64,000 nt of DNA from Panorpa germanica (Eukaryota > Arthropoda > Insecta > Mecoptera > Panorpidae), in the NCBI GenBank assembly GCA_963678705.1, contig OY783219.1, positions 5,022,001 through 5,086,000 on the forward strand, written 5' to 3'. The first letter of the stretch is position 1, and each line of letters begins with the position of its first letter. Below, piece by piece: positions 13,772-26,450 of this stretch. A program made the position numbers and the translations under genes. Below the pieces are notes generated by a model. It saw only the letters and a program-made list of their open reading frames with translations, ran no database searches and was not told where the DNA came from.

Positions 13772-13938
13772 CAGGCCCGGATTTAAGGGAAGGCAAGCGG
13801 GGCTTGTGCCCTGGGGCCTCCATAATAGAGATGAAAGCAATAAATTTTTGAAAGAATTGTTATTTTTATTCGGAAAATAATTAGGGGCCTCCACTCCCTC
13901 GTTGCCCTAGCGCCTCCACACCTCTAAATCTGGCCCTG
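13772..13938. mobile_element. hAT-type MITE with 8-bp target duplication
   Basis: Termini CAGGCCCGGATTTAAGG and the complement of CCTCTAAATCTGGCCCTG. Flanks CTTTCGAC (13764-13771) and CTTTCAAC (13939-13946) form a 7/8 target-site duplication, typical of hAT. Length 167 bp, G/C-rich subterminal blocks, no gene. Confidence 0.75.
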
Positions 13939-15151
13939 CTTTCAACAGTTAGCATTTAAAACAATACATACATTTACAAAACCTAATTTACAACTTATAG
14001 ATACGAGTATGAGTACTTAAAATAATGAGGTTAAATTCGTTTGATTGATAAAGTGAATAAGATTTTTAAAACAAATATCTGCTTATAGTCTTCATGCATA
14101 TTACAGCCTTGTCTGTGCGACGAGTACCTTGAGCATCGAAGAATAATAGGCTTTACAGTTAGTGGGCTGTTACATTGTTAACATATTGTTTCCGTTGTTA
14201 TTTTGAAACTCAATCTATTCATCATCATTTGCTGATCACAATTTCTTAAGGAAAAACGCGAGAAATAAATGAAACCAAAAGCAGTGACTTCTTTGTCTGA
14301 TTCTACAAGATTCATTTTAATGTAATTTTTATGATTATGGTCTATTGTTTCCTCTAAGCACGAGAAACATGGTCAGTGGTCTTTGTGGTTTATGCGCATG
14401 CGTTGTTATGATATTTTAGACATGCGCAGAGCATGATCACGCACGGTAAACGTCGCGTCCCATAGTGATTTCCGGTACATTTAGGCGCGTATCTTATCGA
14501 GTCAGCTCTGGGGCTACTGGAGCCTCCTCGGTGACCAGTGACTGGTGCCTGGTGACACATGATGCCTAGGTGTTTGGTACCACAGCAAGTATTGTAATCA
14601 GAGATTCAGGTATTTGAGATGATTATGCTGCAGAGATGGTCGGAGACGGGAAACGGCCAGGATGTGACTCGCCACGGAGATGGATTTATCTTAAAAAATA
14701 CGTTTCTTTTGTCATATCGCTGGTGTCATCGTTATTTACATCGGTGTATTACGTAGCGCAACGATTAACACTGCACAAACTTTTCACACACACGCAAATC
14801 GATTCTCTTTACTAATGTTGAAGTTTTAGCCCCCCAGCACTTCAACAAGTGTACTGAAAACACAGTATAGATAGATAATATTACATAAGAAATTGATTTG
14901 TAAATAAAAATGTAGCAGAACCTCTATATAACGACCTCCTCTATATATCAGATTATGGATATACCGAACAACATTTTTGATCCATGCTACATGCAAAATT
15001 TAACACAAAAAACTTAGCTATACAGAAAATATATGGATTGCATTTTTTACTTTTATTAATACTCATTTGTTTTAATCATCCTTCTGGTCAATTAGTCCAT
15101 TATATCGAGATTCTTGTATATTATGATCTGTATTTTCACTCACTTTTTCAT

Positions 15152-15369
15152 TATAGTTCAAGTTACGAGAGTTCGCCGGTGACTCATACTAAAAACAAGT
15201 TGTGGGGTATAAACTGTCGATATAACTAAAAAGCACTGACCCACTTATTTTTCTATAATGTATATAAAAACGAATAAGATTAAATTCTTTATCGTATTAT
15301 AGATTAATATCGCTCTTATAACCTCTTTTAAGTAAAAGTCGCCACCGAACTCTCAAAATTTGAACTATA
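15152..15369. mobile_element. MITE family B, copy 2
   Basis: Same termini, length and interior as the copy at 12763 (for example ACAAGTTGTGGGGTATAAAC), with small substitutions and an extra AAT. Confidence 0.78.
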
Positions 15370-15631
15370 CGTGATAATTCAATATAGTTTATATTTTTAT
15401 TTTCTGTTGTTTACTTATTAAATATCTTTTGCAAAAATTAAAATTTTTGTGTGTTGTTTTAAAATTATAATCAACAATAATAAAAGGGGTGGAAGCGGGA
15501 AGATGTTTTGGATTGTTCTTCAAAAAGCCCTGATATTTCTAGCTACACCTTATATGATATAAACGTAAACAATTCTATGTAAAGGTAAACTTTTTTATGT
15601 TAAATAAACCTAATATATACATACGTGTGTT

Positions 15632-15959
15632 TACCGTAGTGCTGATTTTAAGCATAAACAATTAACAACGTGTTAGGGGCCCTCAATACAAAAGGCCCGC
15701 GCCTCAAAAAAAAATTGTTTTAGAATTAATAATCAATATTAACAATTTTAGAGTTTTTAGAAGAAATGATTTTATAATATAATAAATAACCTTTTTTTTA
15801 AATTGTTTTTCACAAGTTAATAAAATGTTTCACTCATATAAATCAGTTCTGTTCCATCACGAATATTATTCGCAAGACTCAGTAATACGGGCCCAGGGGA
15901 GAAGGCTGCCTTCACTATAGGTTATGCTAGGGGCCCATCGCTCTTAACAGCGGCCCTGG
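15632..15959. mobile_element. Probable hAT-type non-autonomous element
   Basis: The right end reads GCTCTTAACAGCGGCCCTG followed by GTTTA; the left region has GTTTAC, then GTGCTGATTTTAAGC and GTTAGGGGCCC. The imperfect inverted ends and repeated GTTTA flank suggest a hAT MITE of about 330 bp. Confidence 0.45.
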
Positions 15960-16380
15960 TTTAACGGAAATATTGCTCTTTCTCTTCACTAAAGATTTAT
16001 ATCCACTCACATTTCTACAGTGAAGTAAAAGAAAGCCCTATATAAAATAGAACCAGAAAAGTAAAACATAAAATAAATGTTACACCAGTAATGACGCTCC
16101 ATTACATGCATTATAGAACCATATGATCAATATAAGCACCTCAATAATTTGCGTGCATCAACGCATACTGTAACGTAATCTAAATTGACACGCATTAAGT
16201 GGTACAAAGGTTGTTAAACTGTGAATCGCATAAAAATTAAATTACAAAACTTTTAATTTTTTTATTTACAAAGAATATTACAACTAAGCGTTGTTTATCT
16301 AGTAATTTATATATAAAAAAGTTAAATATAATAAAACTTTTAATGATATATGTACTAATATATATTTAATTTTGTTACAG

Positions 16381-16419
16381 ATTTCGAATTCTGAAAGAAG
16401 CAGTGTGGCTGAGTTTTTG
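16381..16419 (+). other. Candidate untranslated microexon
   Basis: A 39-bp segment flanked by a good acceptor (TTTTGTTACAG) and a consensus donor (GTAAGT), with markedly less AT bias than its surroundings. If spliced directly to the exon at 38792, a TGA falls in frame shortly before the ATG at 38815, so it would be 5'UTR of peb. It has no stop in its first frame, so a coding role in another isoform is not excluded. Chance is a real alternative. Confidence 0.35.
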
Positions 16420-16824
16420 GTAAGTCTAAGTATACTATATTAGCATGCATTAAGAAAATTATTAACATAATATAGCTTAAGAAATGGCTTTACATTATAT
16501 ACTTTATAAATTCCATTTATAACTATTTGTACATAAGTTACTTCGTTTCAATGAGATAATAGAAACGTCGTACCCCTTTTTAACTCGCCCAGGTATATTA
16601 GAGATAGATTATTGTAAATTTTGAGAGAACGATATTTAATGCAAATAACTGTAACATACTTTAAAATATAACTAATAAAAAGAACTTAATCTTTTGAAAT
16701 AACAGTTTGTACCAAATTCTTAACTTTTCTACCAAATTAACATATTTCTTAAATGAGACAGGATTACTAATTAATTTTAAAACAATTTTCACTTTGACGA
16801 AGAAAGAAAATATAACATAAATTC

Positions 16825-16844
16825 ATATATATATATATATACGA

Positions 16845-16938
<94 letters not shown>
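16825..16938. repeat. (AT)n microsatellite
   Basis: Over 100 bp of AT repeats with one ACGAGT interruption. Confidence 0.95.
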
Positions 16939-16940
<2 letters not shown>

Positions 16941-17442
16941 TTTCATACTTTTACCTAGTATTCTACATCAGTGACTTAAGGGGTCTGTAAAAGATTAATT
17001 GGTTAAACTCGTTGTAAAGTACTTGACGAAGTTAAATGATAGCAAAGTGCTGGTTATCTATGTTAGTGTTTTCGCACTTACATTTCTTGTCTACTTAATA
17101 TAGCACAATGTTAATGCGTACGCAAAGTAGATAGGTAGTAAGAAAAATATAAGTCACACTTATATAAAAATAACATGCGACAGAATTTATTATATGTCTC
17201 TTTAGAGATGCCGACATTGTAAACTATTTTCAACACACAATACAAATAATATTTAAAACTAGTAATTTTTGGGTTTCGTCGTTATAATAGGGATGAATAG
17301 TAAGTACTTCACAGTAACGTAGGACAACGACGGATTGTAAATCACTTGCATGGACAGACTTTCGTTGTGGATAGTTGGAGAAATAAGAACTAATGTCAAT
17401 TTTTCTCTTTAAATATTAAATTTTTGAAAACATGAAATATAA

Positions 17443-17580
17443 CCCAGTAAACATTTTGGAGCATTTTGGAGTCACTTTGACATCACGTGAAAAACTGAAC
17501 TATAAATGAACTCTTTCATGACAAAAAAAATCACACTCATCTTCAATATGATGTCAAAGTGACTCCAAAATGTTTACTGC
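17443..17580. mobile_element. MITE family A, copy 5: rearranged palindromic derivative
   Basis: Only about 138 bp. Both ends carry the same terminal segment in opposite orientation (CAGTAAACATTTTGGAG...GTCACTTTGACATCA and its complement), so the arms pair for about 30 bp beyond the normal termini. The opposite terminus (GTGAAGTG type) is missing. A short tandem repeat of the ATTTTGGAG motif is present at the left end. Confidence 0.75.
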
Positions 17581-17711
17581 GATTCTACTATTTCTCAATT
17601 TGAATTAAAATAATTTTAGATATGAACTTGAAAAGATTTTCATTTAAACTTTTATATCAGTCCCAAATTTGAAGCCACAGATATTACCCACAATTTGAGA
17701 ACCATTATTTT

Positions 17712-17987
17712 TCAATCCCATTCAAATATAAGAGGTATAATAATACATAAACCTAAGGTAACAATATTACTAACCAACCAACATCCCTTACAGATTAAGG
17801 GTAAATAAACATATCTGTGTGTGTCTATCTGGTAGTTGTTATTAAGGGTGCATCTACATTTTGCAGTCAATTTAGTAGCTGCATTCAGACGAACACCCTG
17901 ACGAAGATTAGGAGGGTTGGACACCCCAACAACAGAGAACATCAGGGTGACGACACACAATCCTATTGTTGCCAAATTGAGCATCAA
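17712..17987 (-). other. 91-codon frame with a signal-peptide-like start
   Basis: The frame opens with a hydrophobic stretch (LNLATIGLCVVTLMFSVVGV) followed by polar residues and a CRC motif, and ends in another hydrophobic segment with three cysteines. Nothing known is recognised. It lacks any sign of neighbouring exons and sits between repeats, so chance is likely. It is listed only because the signal-peptide shape is clean. Confidence 0.15.
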
Positions 17988-18310
17988 TATTATTGTTAAT
18001 AGAGCTTAAAAAGTCAAAATACACCCTCACCATCACACACACCACAGTAGTCTGTCACCCTCATCAAAATATTTGGTGATTTGTTGTAACTTATACCAAT
18101 TGTTGACAGGATCATTGATGGTTTTAAATTTTTTTTAATGGTTCTATTAAAACACACTTTTCCAATGTAAATTAGTAATAAAGTCTTTTTACATACTGTT
18201 TTGTCTAGTGACAAATTGTCTTATTGGAAAGTAAGTTTTTTTTTTACTAAAAGTTACCTAAATTTCCGATACTGAGTCCTAACACTATCCTTACTATATA
18301 AATATATATT

Positions 18311-18830
18311 ACTAGAGTTTACCCCCGTCGCAAGCAACGACTGTCTTTTGTGTATGAATTGAATTTTATATAAATTTTACATATAAAAACAAATAATTTT
18401 TCATATAAAGTGCCTAAAAAAATATATTTTATTCAACAAAATATAAAATATTTTCAATTTATTCGATATGTGACCAACTTTTTTTTTAAAATTGTGATTT
18501 TTTAATTTTCTCGGTGCCCCTTTTATAAAATTTTGAATTTCTAAATTTTAAAGTATGTTCGCATTCAATAGCGTAATACACGTGCAAAATTTCACCTTTC
18601 TATCTTTTACGAAGACAAAGTTATACAGCAAGAAAGGGCCCACTATTTTTCCAGTTTTTTCAAAATTACGGGTTTCCAGGAAAAAAATCGAAAGACGCAA
18701 AAAATGTTAGACGAAATAGGAAATTTTCAAACACTTCCCTGAAGATGTTTTCGAGCTACCATACAAAATTCAGTACCAAACATATAAGAATATAAGATCA
18801 TAAATATACACCTGGAACGCAAAAGTAAAA
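18311..18830 (+). repeat. Dispersed repeat family D, copy 1
   Basis: Starts ACTAGAGTTTACCCCCGTCG and contains shared blocks AAAATTACGGGTTTCCAGG and GAGCTACCATACAAAATTC, ending near CACCTGGAAC. About 520 bp, no frame. The opening resembles the TACCC(G/C)CG...GCG segment common at ends of insect non-LTR-derived repeats; the class is not certain. Confidence 0.7.
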
Positions 18831-20492
18831 ATTATTATGTGAATAGTACCTATGTAAATAAAATATAAATTCCTATGTAAATAAAAAAATTTCTGCTACT
18901 ATATTAGTTTTTCTTTGGCGGTAAAGAAATTTTGTTTTGTGATAACAATGGTAATTTACTTATGATTGTAGACAAATTTCTTGCAAAAAAAATTACAGCA
19001 AGCCGTATTCATTTTGTTTTATAAAATCTGTTGAAAATGAGCTACTTTTGATCTTTTTCGACTTTACTCACGTAACATAGTGGCAAATGAGAGCACTGTA
19101 TATCAACAATTTTTATTATATATATGTTAATTACATAGATTGAAAATTATATATTAATTTCTTAATATTTGTATAGGGAATCACATAAATAGCCTAGAAA
19201 AAGTAGGTTAGAAATTTTTTCTCACGTTTAAAAATAGTTCCGGATCTCTATCAGATATTTTCTAAAATATATCTGACCATATTTCGATTGGATGTCCCTC
19301 TTAAAATCGTATACCGTGTAACCTTGGCATTCACTGTTATTTGCTTCACTCGTCTGTACTTTCAAATTGTTAAATCTATGTATTTATAAATTTTCTTAAA
19401 TTCCAAATTTCAAAATACAGTTAAAAACATTCTTAAAATAGACCTACCATCATCTATCGAACCTCGGAGTTTGTCTATTTTGTTAAACAATCACTTTTGC
19501 ATTTACATTGTATGCATTTTCTGACAATCTCGGTAATCAAGTATTTTATTTATTGTACATGCAAATTAGTTTCAAGAATTGTGATACTTTCTGAGCTGAT
19601 TGAGCCAGTGTACGAAGCAATATTCTATCGGTTTTTGCTAATGTAACAAGTAGGAGAGGCGCCTGTGGATTCAGCAGAATTTAGTTATTCATTGGTTCAT
19701 AATTTTGCTTCAATAGAAAATATTATAGTTTTTGTCAAAAATATTAGAAATATTTTTATTACCGGATGTTTACTTATGGGCCACATACAGTGGTGCTGAA
19801 ATATTAAATATTAATTGAAAAAATTGTCACACTACAGGGCCCTAATATACTTTTTATTTTATTAATTTAATTAATTTCTTTTTATATAATAGGTAAACAC
19901 AAAAATAATTAAATTACAAAACATGTAAAGATAATGTAATGATAATTAACAATAGGTACAAATTGTTCTAAGAGATGTATTTGTTACGAATCCAAAACAA
20001 TTGCATTTTAACAGACTTCTAAGTATGTTTTTTTATTCATCCATTGTTCTTTGCTTATTCAAATCAGTCTCGAGAAAAGCTAGGCAAGTCAAACATTTAC
20101 AATAGAAAAAATATCGTGAAGAATTTTTTGTACTTTGGTACATATTTATTTTTCGGAATTTTTGGTACATTTTTGTCATTTCTATCGTGACCCGAGTTTA
20201 TCCTATCTCTATATGTACTGTGAAATCAAAGAAACGTACAAAGTGAAGACAGTATTTATCTTATTAGAAATTAGCATTAATTTTGTTTGTCCAAATGAAG
20301 ACTATTATTATAAATTCAGAGGCGGTCACACAGTGGAGGCACAACTGTCTTAAGATAAGCTTTCTTATCAACATATTTTAAAAATATGTAGTAGATACAT
20401 GCTAATTTACATTTGGAAATAACAAAAAAAAATCAGGTTGTTCCATGACATCTCTCGGATTGTTGCAGAATTTCGTTAAGATGAATATTTTG

Positions 20493-20605
20493 TATCTAGT
20501 CCAAATCACGAGAGTTCGGCAGCGACTTATACTTAAAAGAGGGTATAAGAGCGGTATAAATCTATAATAAAATAATGAATTTTATCTCATTCGTTTCTAT
20601 ATACT
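20493..20605. mobile_element. MITE family B, truncated copy
   Basis: One terminus (AGTCCAAATCACGAGAGTTCG) and about 110 bp of the interior in inverse orientation; the other end is lost. Confidence 0.65.
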
Positions 20606-21348
20606 CATATCTCGTAAAATGTATATTTCAGTTAGAATAATTTGTCAAAAACGTTAATCAAGCCGTCGCCACCTCGGAGACAAGTTATTACTTTATTACT
20701 TTATATAATAAAAGAACTGTATGTAAAATAACCAAAAAAAATTTAATATATTACCCATAAATTACCTGACACAAATTTTTGTACCACTTATTAGTGACGC
20801 TTCGTTGCCACACTTTTGAACAAATTTTATTATTGTTATTTTATTTTTTGGAAGTCTAAATTTAGATTAAATGTTGCTTATGTTTCCGCCCACTTTCTTT
20901 CAATTTTTGTTGTGAAAAATTCAATATGTCCTAAACAAACAAGGTCCTGGGGACTCGTTTATAGCTATGGTACGAGAAAATCAAAATTATTTTACGACGG
21001 TCGTGTGTTCAATATGTTTTTTTTTCACGCCTATGTTGATTTTTTGATAGCGATGAATTAGCGATGAAAAAGGTCTGTTTGTGACGATGTTTGTCGAGCT
21101 GAAGATCCAGATCTAGCGGTTTTTGGGTCTGGTTTACCATTTATGTAAAAGGGATACTAGCAAAGAGCCAGCTAGAAATTCATAATGCAGCAGAGTTATT
21201 GTTCTAATGGTAGGAAACAGTATTTTCTCGCAGCGAACTATTTAGTTATTTTGTTTATACTTTGTCTATTTCTCCTTTTCTATTTTTACTTTTCCTTGTT
21301 TTCTCACCAAGTTCAATTTTATTCACAACTATCGTTTTGTCTTGGATG

Positions 21349-21970
21349 TAATGGGTTTGTGTCCTATGTCTTAATTTCTATAAAAGTGTACTATATATTG
21401 ATAAAGTGGGTTACTAGAACCTCAAATGTTCAATTATTTTTTAATAACTCATATGTTAAGAGATATAAACAATTAAAAAAGTCATTTTGTCTCTTTAATT
21501 ATTATTCAACGTTGTACACATTCCAAGTGCATGTGACATCACAACCGCAGCCAACCTTACAGCTTATAAATCTCTGCTATATGTATTTATATACCAAAAT
21601 ATCAAATATTATTTACAGCTATTTCAAGGAATAATCAAATTTCAATATTATATCTGCCTTAGCAGGGTTAAATAAAATAAAAACTTATTATTCTTTGACT
21701 TGACTTGATTATTTGACTACCAACAGCTATAAAACATTACCACAACACTGACCTACTCAACAAATAACTAACGTTAAAATGCATTTCACGTCATACAAAT
21801 ATGGCAGACCATTTCTTCTGCTAAAATTACAATTCAAACTTTTAATTGCTATATCTCCGTCAATATTTAGATATTTATTAAAATACACACGCCAATACAC
21901 ATTTATTAACATCAATTTTAATCAACATATAAAAAATCGACCACTGAAAAATGAGGACACAAGCCCATTG
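21349..21970. mobile_element. Element family C, copy 2
   Basis: About 622 bp between TAATGGGTTTGTGTCCTATG and GGACACAAGCCCATTG. It accounts for open frames of 89-149 codons that lie across it; these have no similarity to known proteins and are not conserved in the other copies. Confidence 0.75.
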
Positions 21971-22779
21971 TGTAAAATAAAAAAAGAAAGATCAGTTTTC
22001 GTTCTCTTCGGTCATTCTTTGCATAACAATCATTTCCAAAATAATTAAAAAAAAAAATCGAAATGATTCCAACTAAATTATAAATTTCCTGTACTTTGTT
22101 TATATTACAGCCAGCGTAGATTTCAGATTCCAGGCAATTTACCTTTGCAGCGTTTTGACCTTGTAAGAAACACAACGTATTCATTTTTTATGTCTGTTTA
22201 CTTTCTTACTTAATACAAAATACTTTCTGTGTTAGTTGCTGTGTCTAGCCTCCCATTGTTAAGACATGCAGCATTTAGAGATTCTTCTCAGACCATCGGC
22301 TAGACAGACTGCATTATCATTAAGCATATTTAAACGCTGCGACTGGATACTGTTATCAATCACGTTTACAATAAAGGGTAGCTCTGTTTAAAATTCTTTT
22401 CTTAAAAGCAATTATACTTTGAAATATTTTAAGCGGAATGCGGGTGGTTTATTGTTTTTATTGTTGGTGATCGAGATTGTGAATTTACCGAATTTGCTAA
22501 ATGACCGGATGTGATATCTCAAGCAGATTTTTTTTTTATAACTTTGAACAATTTATAGTACAGTTTTATAGAAATTAATTTATGGTTTAAAAAGATATTA
22601 GTTATATTAAAGATTACTTTAGAATCAATTGTTCGTCAGCGCCTTTGTAAATGTCCAATTTTGTAATTTCTCTGCTGGGGTTGAAATTAGATAGAAGTTC
22701 TGTACATAAACCTGTACAGTGAGGAATTCAAATTTCTATGAATTTTGCTAAAATTATTTGAATAATATACACAAAACAA

Positions 22780-23345
22780 ACAACCCCGTTGCAAGCGACG
22801 ACTGTCTTTTATGTGTGAATTGAATTTCATTTCAAAATTTAATTCTATTTTTAAATTGAAATATTTAACTCGTTCTATATAAATTTTACATATAAAAACA
22901 AATAATATTTCATATATCTAAACCGACTAAAAAAATACATTTTTTCCAACAAAATTAAAATTCGTTTTTTGACTAACTTTTTTTCAAAATTTGGGACTTT
23001 TTATTTCGATTTGTAAATTAGGTACCAAAGTTAGTCTATATAAAAAATTTCAACTTTTTAGCACAATTTTAACTCCAAGGATTCCTACCGGGCCCATTTT
23101 ATAAAATTTTGAATTTCTAAATTTTGAAATTAGTTCAGTTAATACAGCAAAAAAGGGCCCACTTTTTTTCCAGTTTTTTCAAAATTACGGGTTTCCAGGA
23201 AATTCAGGGAAAAATCCGGAGACGCCAAAAGTCTTAGAATTTTTTTCTCTACGAAATAGGAAATTTTCAAAAATTTAACTAGAGCCGTTTTCGAGCTACC
23301 ATACAAAATTCAGTACCAAACATATAAGAATCACCTGGAACATTA
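22780..23345 (+). repeat. Dispersed repeat family D, copy 2
   Basis: Contains CCCCGTTGCAAGCGACGACTG at the left and ends ACCATACAAAATTCAGTACC...CACCTGGAAC. Closely follows copy 1 with extra internal sequence. Confidence 0.72.
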
Positions 23346-24479
23346 TAATATAGGATAATATTTAATTAAGTATTAATTATGTTTCTTTAAAATTTTGTAG
23401 AGTTTTGCATCTTTAATGAAGCTGCTTCTTTAAATGACTGTTTTAATTGCTTATATCTTTAATAACAGTGCGATTATTTAAAATACATCACATTTGAGAT
23501 TCTGATAGTTAACTTTATCAGTACATGTAACATGCATTTTCAAGATTTAAGATATTGTTCACAACCCTAAAGGAAAGAAAATTTCTTCTGTAATAGGGAT
23601 GTAACAAATATTCGCATTCGCAATGGATTGAACAAATTTTTTACCGAAAGTATTTCGCAACGAAAAATGAAAATAATTTATAAATTAACTTTCGGTTTAT
23701 AATATTTTTATTTCAGTTACTACTTGAACTTGCAATTAAAATAACAATTATGTAATAACCAAAATAAACTTTCAACTTTTTAAACGCACAAGGGAGCTAA
23801 GTAAATTACCAAATTTTTAATTACACTAAACTACTTTAAATGATATCTTTACTGAGAACACAAATGATAGGATTTATATTATATTACTAAGTAAAGCATT
23901 TAATAATTCAATTATCAACGCACGATCAAAATGTGAGATAATAATTGCGGATATTCGCATTCGAACATTCGTTACATCTCTACTCTGTAACTATCGTGGA
24001 GCCTGCAGTAAATTTCCACGGGATAAAATAGAATCAGTTCATTTGAATATGCATCTCGACTTTCTTTTTATTACACCCCCTAAAATGTCTTAATACATAA
24101 TTTAGTTCGCCAGAGTAAGAAGAATCTCTTGTTCCCATTAAAACTACGCATCAGATGTTATTTACTCAGAAGCAATATCCGGAACTTTAATGCTATTTTA
24201 ATAATCATTAAATATTTGTTTTATCTACAAATATCTCATTAGCCAGTAGCTAAATTATCCTCTAACGATAAAATAACATTTAGGTAACAAATCGAATATT
24301 AAAAATAGATCCATATCTTCCACAAGTTACAAATACAAAATCTTCAAAAGAAGTACAAAATACAGGCAACATCTTTTGGTACCAACACTATATTGTATCT
24401 GAAAATACCTGCGCAAGAACGAGACAAAACATATAATACTTGTAATTGAAATAACCATCTCCAAGGTAATGATTTCATA

Positions 24480-24918
24480 GACATATCAGACTCTCTCTTT
24501 CACTCTTATACACAATGTATTACAAATTGTTATCCCCACCAATGGTAATCATTGGGCTCTTACCCCCACCTAGTTTGAAATCATCTTTCTTTTTTTCTAC
24601 TCTCGTTGCAAAGAGTCTTACTGCAGTCACCTTACGACGATTGATCAGCTCAGATCGCTTGAGACACTCAGAGATTGAAGTCAGAAATATTATCTCAAAT
24701 ATAACGGACAATCATCTTGTTATAAGTGTGTAAATTTACGATAAAATACAGGTGTTTTAATGTTATAATACTTCAATTTAAAAACTTTTTAGTGTTTAAT
24801 ATTGTATTTTATTTATTAAAACAAAGTGTAATTTTTTTTATTTGTGAATTTTGTGTTTGAAGACTTTTAATACAGACTTATTATAGTGATAGAAGATTTT
24901 CTTTTGGTATACAACTTT
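24480..24918 (+). promoter_or_regulatory. Possible promoter and first non-coding exon
   Basis: A less AT-rich island (ATATCAGACTC Inr-like at about 24482; GC-richer DNA at 24540-24700) runs into a donor-like CTTTCG|GTAAGT at 24919. An open frame of 60-70 codons exists on both strands, but neither resembles a known protein. It could be a first exon of peb, 14 kb upstream of the start codon. This is inference from composition and one donor site. Confidence 0.25.
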
Positions 24919-25939
24919 CGGTAAGTCATTATCAACTATTTTATTTTATTTATTTGTGTTTTTAATTGTTTTTAATTTACACATATACGTCCACTTTCTA
25001 TAAGTATAACTTACTTTAATAATTTAACCATTACAATATGATTTTTATCAAATTTTCTTTTATTAAATAACACATATCGTGTATCACTTACCGCAGTTAA
25101 TAATAAGAGATAAATTTGATAAAGATTCTTTAAATGGATCCACTTCTTAATTGTTCTACAATAGAATGAAAATTACTTTAAAAAAAAACTTTATACTTTT
25201 ATCTCAAACAATTTACAATTAGAAAAGATTGTAGCTTTATATTTTAGCCGCAATTCTAATTCTTTTCAGTGATTTCTTCATGTTATTTATTTTCTTTATC
25301 TCAAACTTAGTAAGCGCATAAATTTAGTTTGGTTATTAGCTAAGTAATACGTATGCAGCTCAGACACAAATTGAAGTAACTTTAATTCTTTCCAGTTATA
25401 AATTAAACTCAATTCTTGGGAACTTAAATCAATGAAAATTATCGTTCTTTGTAACTAAATGCAAACTGCGACTGTAACAAATAAGCGAAAATGTATTTAT
25501 TCATTTAAATTTCATAAAATGTTCTTCAATTGATATCTATAGCTTGTAATACATCTTATTGCTCTCTATCTAAAGATTCTTTGAGCGCACATGCGTCAAA
25601 TGATCTATTGTTCACAAATACTTTGTTGTTTTGTATATTAAAAAGAAAGACTTACATCAATATGAAATAAGATTAGAATTCATTAAATAAAAACAAATAT
25701 TTGTTTTGTTTACTTTATGAGATTACTTTTGCAAAGATGATGCCGGCCAATCCCTTTGTTTGCGAAACTACCTAGCTAGGATGATCTCTGTGTAAACAAA
25801 CAGATATTTGGAAAGAATCTTCATAATTTGTCATCATTAGAATTACAATAAATAGAAAAACAAAATTTAGAGAAGAAACATATTTTAAAGTATTATTATA
25901 AGGAAATATTTGTAAGCTGTGTTAATATACTTATCTTGC

Positions 25940-26110
25940 GAACAGGGGTGTATTGAGGGAGGGGCGAGATAAAATAAAACACTTCTTGTCAATGAAATCA
26001 GTGACTTCTTCTACCCCTTTTCTTGGACACATGCTGATGCAGATGCATCTCCCTGAAAGTAAAGTTGCCCCGATTCGACTTAGGCCCCCAAAATCTAGAT
26101 ACATTTGAAT
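25940..26110. mobile_element. Remnant with hAT-like end
   Basis: CAGGGGTGTATTGAGGGAGGGGC at the left and TTAGGCCCCCAAAATCTAGA at the right resemble the ends of the hAT MITE at 13772. A 90-codon - strand frame crossing it is judged spurious. Confidence 0.35.
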
Positions 26111-26384
26111 TTGTGTCAGATGCAAAAAAAAAGTAATTGTTTTTTTTAAGAAAAAACTCTCATTCTTCTTGATATGCAACTGCTTGAGATTCAGGGCTTG
26201 CAAAGATTAGGACAAATTCATATTTAAATAAAATGGTACTTTCTACCATTAGAAATTTTTACAGGAACGCTGACGCATTCCTTCAGGTAGAATATTATTA
26301 TAGGCTAACCCTAATTTGTCTGCAAACAGTCTATGTAAACAAACTTAAAAAGTGACGTAAAAATTTGTAAAAGAACCGTTATGT

Positions 26385-26450
26385 TGGAAGGTCCTATAAT
26401 GTCTTTTAAGTATGGGTCGCCGCCAAACTGTCTGTAATCTGTCGTATAAA
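26385..26450. mobile_element. MITE family B, remnant
   Basis: A short match to the right end (CTTTTAAGTATGGGTCGCCGCC) with a degraded terminus. Confidence 0.4.

Larger units (their letters stand above)
11868..24479. other. Non-coding, repeat-rich
   Basis: Besides listed elements, only the microexon at 16381 and a GC-rich island at 14430-14680 (possible promoter or exon, no frame or motif pair identified) stand out. The remaining DNA shows nothing supportable. Confidence 0.4.

Noticed and set aside
21185-21634. 149-codon frame
   Set aside because: Overlaps element family C; the frame is not kept in the copies at 7658 and 58544.
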